A stretch of 64,000 nucleotides of DNA from Saccharomyces mikatae IFO 1815 (Eukaryota > Ascomycota > Saccharomycetes > Saccharomycetales > Saccharomycetaceae): positions 620,001 to 684,000 of the forward strand of contig NC_079266.1 of assembly GCF_947241705.1 (NCBI RefSeq), written 5' to 3'. Numbering within the stretch: position 1 is the stretch's first letter; the number at the start of each line of letters is the position of its first letter. Both the position numbers and the translations under genes were made by a program. The notes under the pieces are model-generated. The model ran no database searches, was not told the DNA's origin, and saw nothing but the letters and a program-made list of their open reading frames with translations. Below are positions 11,959 through 20,957 of the stretch, one piece after another.

Positions 11959-14900
11959 ATGCCGAAAACTTCTGTTCAAAATCCAATAAGGCTTTCTGAA
12001 AATGAAAATACTCGTTCAATATTCCTATCTATATCACAGCCGCAGCGGCCATCTAACATTTCATCCTTTCCAAGATTGGTGCATAACGCCACCACAAGGT
12101 TGGAACTATCCGATTTCCAGGTACTGAATCCTTCTTTCAAAAGACAGAACTCAAACTCAGTTAACGATGATATAAATTGCAGTAAGAGGCGAATAAGCAG
12201 ATCAAAATTTTCTAATAGCGAAGACAGAAATGATGACAGTACCCAATCAGAAAAAACAACAACCAATCATTCAAGATCAAATAAATCCTTCAAATTTATG
12301 GGTAGACAAAAACTATCTATGCAAGAAGAAAATTTGGTTGAAGTTACACAGTCCTCTGCTTTGTTATCTAAACCCCTCAACAAGCAGTCAAAGAACACTA
12401 CATATGAAAAACGTGGCTCGCAAAATGTGGTAAAGCCAAAAAACATTTCAAAAAGCTCGTTTGCTTTTGTCGATGGAGAATCAGATGGACAGTCCAATAA
12501 TGGAATTGTCAGTAATTTTCAGCGTGAATCTAGTAATAGTGAAAATGTTTGTGATGAGTATAAAGGTGAAAAAAACGACGACAACAACGAAAACAGAAAC
12601 GACGACAACGACGACAGCAACAATGGTAACCACGATAATAACATTAATAATAATGATGATGAAAATGAACGGGACGAAAATGATGCTTGCAAACCCGCAA
12701 ATAATAAAAGATCAGGCATTGCTTTGATACAAAAATTACAAGAACTATACAGAGTAATAGTTAAGCAAGAAATTGAGTTGCAAGAACGGTGCTCACAGCT
12801 TACAAATTCTCAAACAACTGAATTGAAAAGTCTATGGACTATCTATAAAATCAACACAGAACTGGTTAATAATTATGTCACTTTTATCACAACCGCTTTA
12901 TTGCCATCTCAACCACCTCATGATTTGGTAATTGGCCAAGAAATTGTCGAAATATATAGAATCGAAAGGAGGCTATGGGTTTATGGTACGATAACATTTC
13001 TAGACGTTCTCAAAAATTTTTCCAACTTCATGGACCCTGAAGTCTGTTGTCAATTTATCACTCACGTCTTTATATCGTTATCCACCATGATTTCTGATAT
13101 ACCCTCCAAATATTCAATAACTTGGTTACAAAGATTAGGTGACTTATCAAGAATGGCTATAGCACTTTACCCCTCAAGTTTCATCGATTGGAAACTAAGT
13201 GCCGAGCACTGGTATACTGAAGCGATGAAATACACATACAATCATGGCAAGTTATATTACCATATGTCTACCGTGCAACAGAACACTTTGGAAGCTTTTG
13301 TAAATTTGGGTAAAAGCGTTTTTTGTCAGGAAACATTCACTCCATCTCCACAATATATGCAACTGGTCATTGATAATATTTATCAAAGAGCGTTTGTTGA
13401 AAGAAATAATGGAAATCTCAGGAATTCCTTATTAATTGAGTATTTAAAACATAGTGAAGCCATGCTACTGCCTAGTTTTCTGGAAAGTCCAGATTTACAA
13501 AATGTCGTATTGAGTTATTTCATCGAGAAATTCGGTATAGATGCGAACGGCTGCAATATTTTCAATTGTGAGGATATGTTTATTCAGAATCCTGATTTTT
13601 TCAAGTACTTTTTCAGACATGGTCCATCTTTTGCACAATCGCATATTTTACAAATTGTTGGATTTGGAGAACCAAAAAATCCCTTTGCAATATTATTTGA
13701 ATTACCGAAGTATCTGAAAGAAAGGAAGGACAAGAAAGAGCGTAAAAAAACTTCCAATAACGACTCTTCCGTAACCGAAAGCTCAACAGGTAATAGCCGA
13801 AATGGTAACGAAGATGACGATGAAACGATGAGCTCTACCACATCTATGTCTGATCCTGATTTACTTGTGGAATTTTTTAATGACATTGATACTCTAAGGC
13901 GCCCGATATTGCCTTCAATGCTAACGAATGAGGCTTGGTTGGAAACTTTGAAGTTCTTGAATATGACATCGTTAAAATGCGGTATGATAGTACTTCGAAA
14001 GTTTTTGCACGGCCCTTTAGGAGTTGCGTTACCTCATGTTCTACCATGGATATACTTCATCATCTCAATTTGCTTGAAAAGTAATCAATTGAATGATCCA
14101 ATTAGTAAAGAGTTCTGGATAGTAATTATTAAGAGAATGTTTCCGTGGGATACGATGGTCACATTTATGAATGTTTTGATAGCATATTTGTTGGATAACG
14201 AAACATCGAATTCTATTATTGGGGATTTATGCAACGAATATAGTAAATTAAATCTTTCCGAGCTGTTAAATTCCTTTAATGAAAATGAAGATTTACCAGA
14301 AATTTGGGGTTGTTGGGGAACATTATGGTTTGATGCAATTTGCCAAAAGAACACGCATTCCATCAGTAGTGAAGACAATTTTCAAGAGATTGGCATAAGG
14401 GATTATATGGCATTGGATTCACCGACAGATGGGATTATATTTGATGATAAGGATGAAAATGGTGAGAAGTTTTGGAAAAGAGCATGCAGAATTATTTTTC
14501 TTTTCAGAGAGGTATCGAGAAGTTTTCCACTGGGTGTAATAGTCAGACATGATCCGTTGGTAAACTGTTCATCACTTCAAAGTAATAATATATTAAGGGA
14601 TTTAGTTTACAAGCTTGAACCCTTGACCAATATACGCAGTAGTGTACCAGTATTAAGTACCCTGGAAAGCATTTTTGACATCTCTGAGGCAAGAAGTGAG
14701 ATCAATACTGATTTACACGCTGTTCCGGAACTAAGCGTCATTAACGGTGATAATATCTTCCACTATGTTGGCTACAAGAAATTACGTCCTGATTATACAT
14801 GCTTTGATAAGAACGGGGAATTTTTAAGCGCATCACTATATACTTCATGGTACGTCCCGAACTGTAACAATAATTTGGAGACTAATATCAGCTATGCCAA

Positions 14901-15501
14901 TGAGAGGGAAAATGAGGCTTTATTCCTGGAGTGCATGAAATCTGTTCATCCAGAAATTGCTTATCCAGAAATCGATTTCAAAACTACATATTTTGTCTTC
15001 GACGCAACTTCATGGCTAAGGCACTCTGCACGCATTTTTAAGCTAGCACAGAACAGGCTATTGAGATTTGCAATTTGCTTGACAACATTCCAAGAGTTAA
15101 GATTTTTACGGAAGTCAAAGGATGAGAATGTCATGGAGGCCGCCACAAGAGGCATCATAACCATAAGACAACTTTACTGTGAAGATAAAGTTTTACCCCT
15201 AAGATTCACAGGGAATGTCGCAACACACATCGAGGAGAACTTAGAGTTTGAAGAACAAATAACATGGAGAACACATGTTGACGAATTTGTCATCGAATCC
15301 ATAATGAAAGCACAGGAGAAATTAGAAAACGCTAAGCAACCAAACATATCTTCTCATCGCTTTAACTACGTAGTTTTGATATCTGATGATGATACGATGA
15401 AGAAGAAAGCAGAAGAAAAAAAAATAAGGACGCTAAGCACAAGATTTGTGTTTTCCCTGTGCACAAAACTCGGCGAGCAGCGCCATTTGTGTACAGACTA
15501 A
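11959..15501 (+). CDS. ESL2: Est1/Smg-like PIN-domain protein Esl2
   Basis: A 1,180-residue homolog of S. cerevisiae YKR096W (ESL2, 1,195 residues), related to human EST1A/SMG6-type proteins. The first 250 residues are low-complexity, with an Asn/Asp run near residues 205-240. The central 240-800 region is mainly helical, consistent with the Est1 DNA/RNA-binding-type domain. A PIN domain occupies about residues 1005-1180: YFVFDATSW carries the first conserved Asp, and VVLISDDD near the end carries the late acidic residues. PIN domains are metal-dependent ribonuclease folds; activity here is inferred. I use the ATG at 11959, because the frame upstream to 11911 lacks an ATG start. In S. cerevisiae, Esl2 has been linked to transcriptional regulation with paralog Esl1. 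Confidence 0.9.
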   Translation: MPKTSVQNPIRLSENENTRSIFLSISQPQRPSNISSFPRLVHNATTRLELSDFQVLNPSFKRQNSNSVNDDINCSKRRISRSKFSNSEDRNDDSTQSEKTTTNHSRSNKSFKFMGRQKLSMQEENLVEVTQSSALLSKPLNKQSKNTTYEKRGSQNVVKPKNISKSSFAFVDGESDGQSNNGIVSNFQRESSNSENVCDEYKGEKNDDNNENRNDDNDDSNNGNHDNNINNNDDENERDENDACKPANNKRSGIALIQKLQELYRVIVKQEIELQERCSQLTNSQTTELKSLWTIYKINTELVNNYVTFITTALLPSQPPHDLVIGQEIVEIYRIERRLWVYGTITFLDVLKNFSNFMDPEVCCQFITHVFISLSTMISDIPSKYSITWLQRLGDLSRMAIALYPSSFIDWKLSAEHWYTEAMKYTYNHGKLYYHMSTVQQNTLEAFVNLGKSVFCQETFTPSPQYMQLVIDNIYQRAFVERNNGNLRNSLLIEYLKHSEAMLLPSFLESPDLQNVVLSYFIEKFGIDANGCNIFNCEDMFIQNPDFFKYFFRHGPSFAQSHILQIVGFGEPKNPFAILFELPKYLKERKDKKERKKTSNNDSSVTESSTGNSRNGNEDDDETMSSTTSMSDPDLLVEFFNDIDTLRRPILPSMLTNEAWLETLKFLNMTSLKCGMIVLRKFLHGPLGVALPHVLPWIYFIISICLKSNQLNDPISKEFWIVIIKRMFPWDTMVTFMNVLIAYLLDNETSNSIIGDLCNEYSKLNLSELLNSFNENEDLPEIWGCWGTLWFDAICQKNTHSISSEDNFQEIGIRDYMALDSPTDGIIFDDKDENGEKFWKRACRIIFLFREVSRSFPLGVIVRHDPLVNCSSLQSNNILRDLVYKLEPLTNIRSSVPVLSTLESIFDISEARSEINTDLHAVPELSVINGDNIFHYVGYKKLRPDYTCFDKNGEFLSASLYTSWYVPNCNNNLETNISYANERENEALFLECMKSVHPEIAYPEIDFKTTYFVFDATSWLRHSARIFKLAQNRLLRFAICLTTFQELRFLRKSKDENVMEAATRGIITIRQLYCEDKVLPLRFTGNVATHIEENLEFEEQITWRTHVDEFVIESIMKAQEKLENAKQPNISSHRFNYVVLISDDDTMKKKAEEKKIRTLSTRFVFSLCTKLGEQRHLCTD

Positions 15502-15705
15502 CCGTTGCACGCAAGCATGCAACAACCGTTATCCCAGTAATAACCAAGATAATACTTTAATTTAATATATACTTTTATATGCATATAACCAACTGATGTT
15601 CATCTACTTCCACTAGTATACTTGATATCTAGCCCCGCCAGGTGTGGGTTTTCGGAACAGATCGGAATAATGCTATACCAACCCTCGGAACAAATCGGGC
15701 AGCGA

Positions 15706-15797
15706 CGGATGAATGGAGATCTGACTTTCCCGTTTTGGAAGCTGCTCTTTTCTTTTTTTGAAGTACAATAACAGAAAACTAAACTTCCTTTCATCCG
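15706..15797. promoter_or_regulatory. Two carbon-source response elements of PCK1
   Basis: Both sites match the CSRE consensus YCCNYTNRKCCG: TCCATTCATCCG on the minus strand at 15706-15717 and TCCTTTCATCCG on the plus strand at 15786-15797. CSREs bind Cat8 and Sip4 and drive gluconeogenic genes on non-fermentable carbon. The pair lies about 480-570 bp upstream of PCK1 in opposite orientations, as expected for this promoter. Confidence 0.8.
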
Positions 15798-16040
15798 GTA
15801 CGGCTGTGTTCCCCATTTTTCAGAAGCTCCGGGTATTTTAAGTTATGCAAGGGAGATTTATGCCACTACACTAACAAGTATTAGGTTGCATAACATTATG
15901 GATAGGCGGATAAAGGGCCCAAACAGGACTGTAAAGCTTAGCCACTTCTGGTTGGACAACGGTGCTTTTGTGTATTAAGTAACACTTAGCTGGGGAATAA
16001 GAAAACTGAGCAAAACATAGATGAACACAAAAAAGAAAGG

Positions 16041-16048
16041 TATATAAG
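16041..16048 (+). promoter_or_regulatory. TATA box of PCK1
   Basis: TATATAAG lies about 235 bp upstream of the PCK1 start. The 15502-16276 spacer otherwise holds the CSRE pair, a CCCCGC motif near 15632 that could bind Mig1 (weak), and a long A-rich leader. There is no gene in the spacer. Confidence 0.55.
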
Positions 16049-16276
16049 GGCAGTGAAGTTTTCTTAGTGTAAGTACATTCTCTTCCATATGTAATTCCTT
16101 CTTTTGTTTAGCTTTTACATATACAGAAGTAAAACATTCAACGAACATCCTTTTCCAGATATTCGTCCACATATCTTCGGTTCAACTTAAACAATAACCA
16201 TATTTGTTTAATCCAAAAAAAAAAAATAATAAAAAACCACGTTTAATCAATCAAGTATTCTATAAAAAAAAACAAT

Positions 16277-17926
16277 ATGTCTCCTTCTAAAATGAATTGC
16301 ACAGTAGGATCTACTTCCGAAGTTGAACAAAAAATCAGACAAGAATTGGCTCTAAGTGACGAAGTTACCACCATAAGACGTAATGCTCCAGCAGCCGTCT
16401 TGTATGAGGACGGTTTAAAAGAGAAGAAGACTGTCATTTCATCGAGTGGTGCGTTGATCGCTTATTCTGGTGTTAAAACCGGTAGGTCTCCAAAGGACAA
16501 ACGTATTGTCGAAGAACCTACCTCGAAAGACGAAATCTGGTGGGGTCCTGTCAATAAACCATGTTCTGAAAGAACATGGTCTATCAATCGTGAAAGAGCT
16601 GCAGATTATTTGAGGACAAGAGACCACATTTATATAGTTGATGCATTTGCTGGTTGGGATCCAAAATACAGAATCAAAGTCCGTGTTGTTTGTGCGAGGG
16701 CTTATCATGCGTTATTTATGACAAATATGCTTATTAGACCTACTGAAGAAGAACTAGCTCATTTCGGTGAACCAGATTTTACCGTTTGGAATGCTGGCCA
16801 ATTCCCGGCCAATTTGCACACCCAAGATATGTCTTCAAAGAGTACCATAGAAATCAATTTCAAAGCAATGGAAATGATCATTTTGGGTACCGAATACGCT
16901 GGCGAAATGAAGAAAGGTATCTTCACGGTTATGTTTTACTTGATGCCTGTCCACCATAACGTTTTAACACTCCACTCTTCCGCCAATCAGGGTATTCAAA
17001 ACGGTGACGTAACTTTGTTCTTTGGCTTAAGTGGTACGGGGAAAACAACTTTATCTGCAGACCCACATAGACTGTTAATCGGTGATGATGAACATTGTTG
17101 GTCCGATCATGGTGTCTTCAATATCGAAGGTGGTTGTTACGCCAAATGTATTAACCTGTCTGCTGAAAAAGAACCCGAAATTTTTGACGCTATCAAGTTT
17201 GGTGCTGTGTTGGAAAATGTAAAATATGACGAGAAATCGCATGTTGTTGACTATGACGATTCTTCCATTACTGAAAACACTAGATGTGCTTACCCAATTG
17301 ACTATATCCCAAGTGCCAAGATTCCATGTTTGGCGGACTCTCATCCAAAGAATATTATTCTATTAACTTGCGATGCTTCGGGAGTTCTACCACCAGTATC
17401 CAAACTGACTCCTGAACAAGTAATGTATCATTTCATTTCCGGTTACACTTCAAAAATGGCTGGAACAGAGCAAGGCGTCACTGAACCTGAACCAACATTT
17501 TCTTCCTGTTTCGGTCAACCCTTCTTAGCTTTGCACCCAATTAGATACGCTACTATGCTTGCAGCCAAGATGTCTCAACACAAGGCTAATGCATACTTAA
17601 TCAACACAGGTTGGACTGGTTCTTCTTATGTATCTGGTGGTAAACGTTGCCCATTAAAGTACACAAGAGCCATATTGGATTCTATTCATGATGGTTCATT
17701 GGCCAATGAAACATATGAATCTTTGCCAATTTTTAACTTGCAAGTGCCTACCAAGGTTAAAGGTGTTCCAGCTGAGCTATTGAATCCTGCTAAAAACTGG
17801 TCTCAAGGTGAAACTAAGTACAAGGGTGCCGTTACTAGTTTAGCTACTCTGTTTGTTGAAAATTTCAAGATTTACCAAGACAGAGCTACTCCAGATGTTT
17901 TAGCGGCTGGTCCTCAATTCAACTAG
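16277..17926 (+). CDS. PCK1: ATP-dependent phosphoenolpyruvate carboxykinase
   Basis: Pck1 converts oxaloacetate plus ATP to phosphoenolpyruvate, CO2 and ADP in the cytosol, the committed step of gluconeogenesis. The 549 residues equal the S. cerevisiae length. Visible motifs include the substrate-binding GRSPKDKR near residue 70, the kinase-1a P-loop GLSGTGKTT near residue 251-259, and the metal-binding LIGDDEHCW that follows it. The whole sequence is highly conserved and codon usage looks like that of a highly expressed gene. It sits between ESL2 and UBP11 as on chromosome XI. Two upstream CSREs predict induction by Cat8/Sip4 on ethanol, acetate or glycerol, and silence on glucose. Confidence 0.98.
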   Translation: MSPSKMNCTVGSTSEVEQKIRQELALSDEVTTIRRNAPAAVLYEDGLKEKKTVISSSGALIAYSGVKTGRSPKDKRIVEEPTSKDEIWWGPVNKPCSERTWSINRERAADYLRTRDHIYIVDAFAGWDPKYRIKVRVVCARAYHALFMTNMLIRPTEEELAHFGEPDFTVWNAGQFPANLHTQDMSSKSTIEINFKAMEMIILGTEYAGEMKKGIFTVMFYLMPVHHNVLTLHSSANQGIQNGDVTLFFGLSGTGKTTLSADPHRLLIGDDEHCWSDHGVFNIEGGCYAKCINLSAEKEPEIFDAIKFGAVLENVKYDEKSHVVDYDDSSITENTRCAYPIDYIPSAKIPCLADSHPKNIILLTCDASGVLPPVSKLTPEQVMYHFISGYTSKMAGTEQGVTEPEPTFSSCFGQPFLALHPIRYATMLAAKMSQHKANAYLINTGWTGSSYVSGGKRCPLKYTRAILDSIHDGSLANETYESLPIFNLQVPTKVKGVPAELLNPAKNWSQGETKYKGAVTSLATLFVENFKIYQDRATPDVLAAGPQFN

Positions 17927-18113
17927 AGAAAACGTATTCAGTCGATATACTCAATTTAACGGAAAAAAAATATGAAAAAAAAAAAACGACAACACGCTGG
18001 AATTTCGGTTATATATATTCTTTGTCAATCTATTATTTTCTTTCTTTTTGTTAAAACTTTGGGAAATCGTAACCTACCTAATCAAGTACATATTTTTTTC
18101 AGTAATTTAACAA

Positions 18114-18118
<5 letters not shown>

Positions 18119-18145
<27 letters not shown>
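18119..18145. repeat. (AT)13 microsatellite
   Basis: A pure AT dinucleotide run of 27 bases lies in the PCK1/UBP11 convergent spacer. Such tracts change length readily and often coincide with 3'-end signals (TATATA efficiency elements) in yeast. The remaining spacer (17927-18177) shows nothing else. Confidence 0.9.
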
Positions 18146-18150
<5 letters not shown>

Positions 18151-18177
18151 TAAAGAAAATTCAAAAATACGACTCTA

Positions 18178-20343
18178 TTAAAAACATTCTTCTTTATATT
18201 CGCTTTCATCCATTCTTTCGTAAAATAAAACATATACTTCGCTACTAGAAACTTCCGTTTTGCCCGCTTCAAAATCATCGTGGTGATGTTGTTTGATATA
18301 ATCGTCATCGAACGTTATCCAAACCTGTCTATTCAGGCCAATTTCATGGTTCTTTTCTTTATTTACATCAGAAGTATAGTGTCCATTAACAAGGTTTCCT
18401 ATGTGATTTACTGTTCCATATAACTTATATCGAACTACCTTGTTGTTTTTCAGAATGACGTTCAAGATCAGAGGGTATGTTATTACGGTATTATTTTTTC
18501 TTGTTAGATCATAGTAAAATCTTGATAAATGGATGACAAGAATCGGAGGTAGAACTATAAAATCAGAACTCTTTACAGTGGTTAGTTTCCTAGAGTTCCA
18601 TTTTTTTGAATGCTTTTCCGTATTATCATGGCTGTGATGATGATGATGATGATGATGATGAGGGGACTTTGACCTTGATCTAGAATGAAAGCTAAAAAAT
18701 GTTGATTTTTTTTTCTGACTAGTGCTTTCATTTATTTTGGTTTTTAAATCAGTAGTCCCACAATTAGGGCAATCCCAAGAATTATCGCCGGATAATTCTT
18801 CATCACTTGTGAACAAGTTTATGCAATCTTCTAATTTAATTTTCTTGGATTTGCTAGTAAAACTATACAAAGATATTTTTGGAATTGCAAGTGACAAAAC
18901 ATAGAACGTGGAATAACTGTGGGAAGAATTACCACAGCGCTGACATTTAAGTATGTTCTCCATCTGCCCACGGAATATGTAATCAATCGGAGATAAACCG
19001 TCTGTAAGAACGCTTCCCTCATACCATTTCTGATACTTGGATGGGTTGACCTGAAACGCATTAGCATCATAAGAAACGAGATCAGGATAATACTCGGTAA
19101 CAGTTCCATTTGACAGTTCTTCATGAAGTCGTGCTAGAATGATCAATAAAAACTCTTGAGTATCTTGCTGGTCGTCTGGGATATTCAAATCAGGTCTCAA
19201 CTTTTTGCACATTTTCAAGAACCCATTTGGCGCAATTGCCTCTCCACCATTCAAATACATTTTCTTGAATAAAACGTAAATAGAGCGAGAAAGCTGAACT
19301 TCCCTCGGATATTTATCAGTTTGGAGGAACAACCTATATTTCTTTGTTAAAAACAAATCTCGAAATAGGGTGGTGCCAAACAGGCATTGAATTATACTGT
19401 TAATGTAACATGTATTGCATGGATTTTGTAGTCCAGTTATGGATAACTGAGATAATAAGCTGGTTGAATCTTCAATCGTTGGTAGCTTATTGAGCGCAGA
19501 AGACCGTACAGTTTTCTTTTCTCTTTCCTTATCTATGTCTTCTTTTTCTTCTTCTTCCTTTTGCTTTTCCACTTTGGATATAGAAGACAAATCTTCGGTT
19601 GAGTCCTCGACTTGCGACGAGACTTCGAAAGAATGAACTGTGGGAGCTGTTGCTGGACTCGATAGGGTTTTGAACAAAAAATCTTTTCCAGTATTCAACT
19701 TTGAATACGAAGGCATTGACAAGAATACTTTGCTAGTATTCTCTGTACTTTCAGAATCAGCTCCCAATTTCTTGCTGAAATGTGCTTGATTTCTTTCTCC
19801 AGGAATGTCCTTCACTGAAGTATCATTTATTGATTTTGCTGAGACTTTTGGAGTTTCATGTCTTGGATTCTCCAATTGATTAAGTATCGACAAAGAAGCC
19901 ATATGAACAGGGAGTGGTCGTAGAGGTAAAGAATAGGCCCTTTTTCTTGTAATGGTTCTAGAAATCCTATTCGAGTCTGATAAATACCGGTCGACGATCA
20001 TATTACTTTCCTCCTTTACTATTTTTAACACATAGCTCATTATCTGTTCGTCTTGATAGTCATTTTTTAGCTTAGCATAGCTGCTATAGAGATTATTTCT
20101 TGTTTGAAATTGCAATGACTGTGGGATAACGAGGTACAAGTAATAACCACCAATAATAAAGGCCGTCAGGGCTTCCATTTCCTGGTTTATTTCGGAATCC
20201 CGCAAGTAGACCTCAAAGAGATGGGCGGCATGATCCAACAATCCTCTTAGGTTCTTTAGTCGTAACTGTGAATAAAATTGTTTAATATCAACCTCATAAA
20301 CATTTCGAACTAGATTAATAACCTGATCTGGGTTCAGTAACAT
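18178..20343 (-). CDS. UBP11: Ubiquitin-specific protease Ubp11
   Basis: A 721-residue deubiquitinase of the USP family (S. cerevisiae Ubp11 is 717). The N-terminal ~300 residues are helical then Ser-rich and charged. The catalytic domain runs from about residue 300 to the end. The Cys box reads GLQNPCNTCYINS with nucleophile Cys312; the His box reads NHIGNLVNGHYTSD with His655. Two CxxC pairs between them (CQRCG near 465, CPNCG near 526) fit the zinc-binding fingers of the fold. A run of nine histidines near residue 565 is encoded by a (CAT/CAC)n tract. The position before NTCY is Cys309, where most USPs have Gly. Substrates are unknown; the paralog is Ubp7. Confidence 0.93.
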   Translation of the reverse strand: MLLNPDQVINLVRNVYEVDIKQFYSQLRLKNLRGLLDHAAHLFEVYLRDSEINQEMEALTAFIIGGYYLYLVIPQSLQFQTRNNLYSSYAKLKNDYQDEQIMSYVLKIVKEESNMIVDRYLSDSNRISRTITRKRAYSLPLRPLPVHMASLSILNQLENPRHETPKVSAKSINDTSVKDIPGERNQAHFSKKLGADSESTENTSKVFLSMPSYSKLNTGKDFLFKTLSSPATAPTVHSFEVSSQVEDSTEDLSSISKVEKQKEEEEKEDIDKEREKKTVRSSALNKLPTIEDSTSLLSQLSITGLQNPCNTCYINSIIQCLFGTTLFRDLFLTKKYRLFLQTDKYPREVQLSRSIYVLFKKMYLNGGEAIAPNGFLKMCKKLRPDLNIPDDQQDTQEFLLIILARLHEELSNGTVTEYYPDLVSYDANAFQVNPSKYQKWYEGSVLTDGLSPIDYIFRGQMENILKCQRCGNSSHSYSTFYVLSLAIPKISLYSFTSKSKKIKLEDCINLFTSDEELSGDNSWDCPNCGTTDLKTKINESTSQKKKSTFFSFHSRSRSKSPHHHHHHHHHSHDNTEKHSKKWNSRKLTTVKSSDFIVLPPILVIHLSRFYYDLTRKNNTVITYPLILNVILKNNKVVRYKLYGTVNHIGNLVNGHYTSDVNKEKNHEIGLNRQVWITFDDDYIKQHHHDDFEAGKTEVSSSEVYVLFYERMDESEYKEECF

Positions 20344-20957
20344 TGTCTCCTATAGTTCTCGTTCTGGTGCTGAGAAAACGGAGAATAAGATCAATGCTGG
20401 AGCAACTTAGTGTCCTGAAGGTCTTCAAAGACTACAGGTAGTAGTAGTAACCTTCTAGAGCTCGAAATCACCACAATGATTATCATATGCTGATTTTGAA
20501 TACTTTTAGATCAATTTCTCGAAGAAATGTCAATCCCTTTTTACGTACTCCGGAAAAACTTAAAAAGATGTGGGGAAATCACCTTTGACGATGTGAACCG
20601 GAGAAATTAAATTTTTTCCTTTTTTTTTCTTTTACTTTCCTTTTTTTGGTCCGAACAATGCGATGAGCAAGACGAAGAAAAAAAAATGAAAACGAATAAT
20701 TATGATAAAACTTATAGAAGAAATAGGGTCCAGTAGTAGAAGAAAACCTCAGACAAACTGAAAAGTGATCGGAATTAATTGGCTGTTTTTTAGTGTACTA
20801 TAGAGAACTAGTATACGTTCTTTGTGCTTAAGTATTTGCTTTCTGACTATTTGGTTTGCTAATCGAATCCTCCTCTGCAACAATTCCTCGTTTCCTGTGG
20901 GCATAGGGAGAAGCTGACTTTGCTCATTTTTGTTTCTCATTAAAACTTATCGAGATC
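20344..20957. promoter_or_regulatory. Divergent promoter region UBP11/BAS1
   Basis: A 614-bp spacer between divergent genes. It contains T-rich tracts (for example 20614-20650) that would disfavour nucleosomes. A 63-codon minus-strand frame ends just before BAS1 and has no family resemblance. I cannot assign specific factor sites. Confidence 0.45.
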
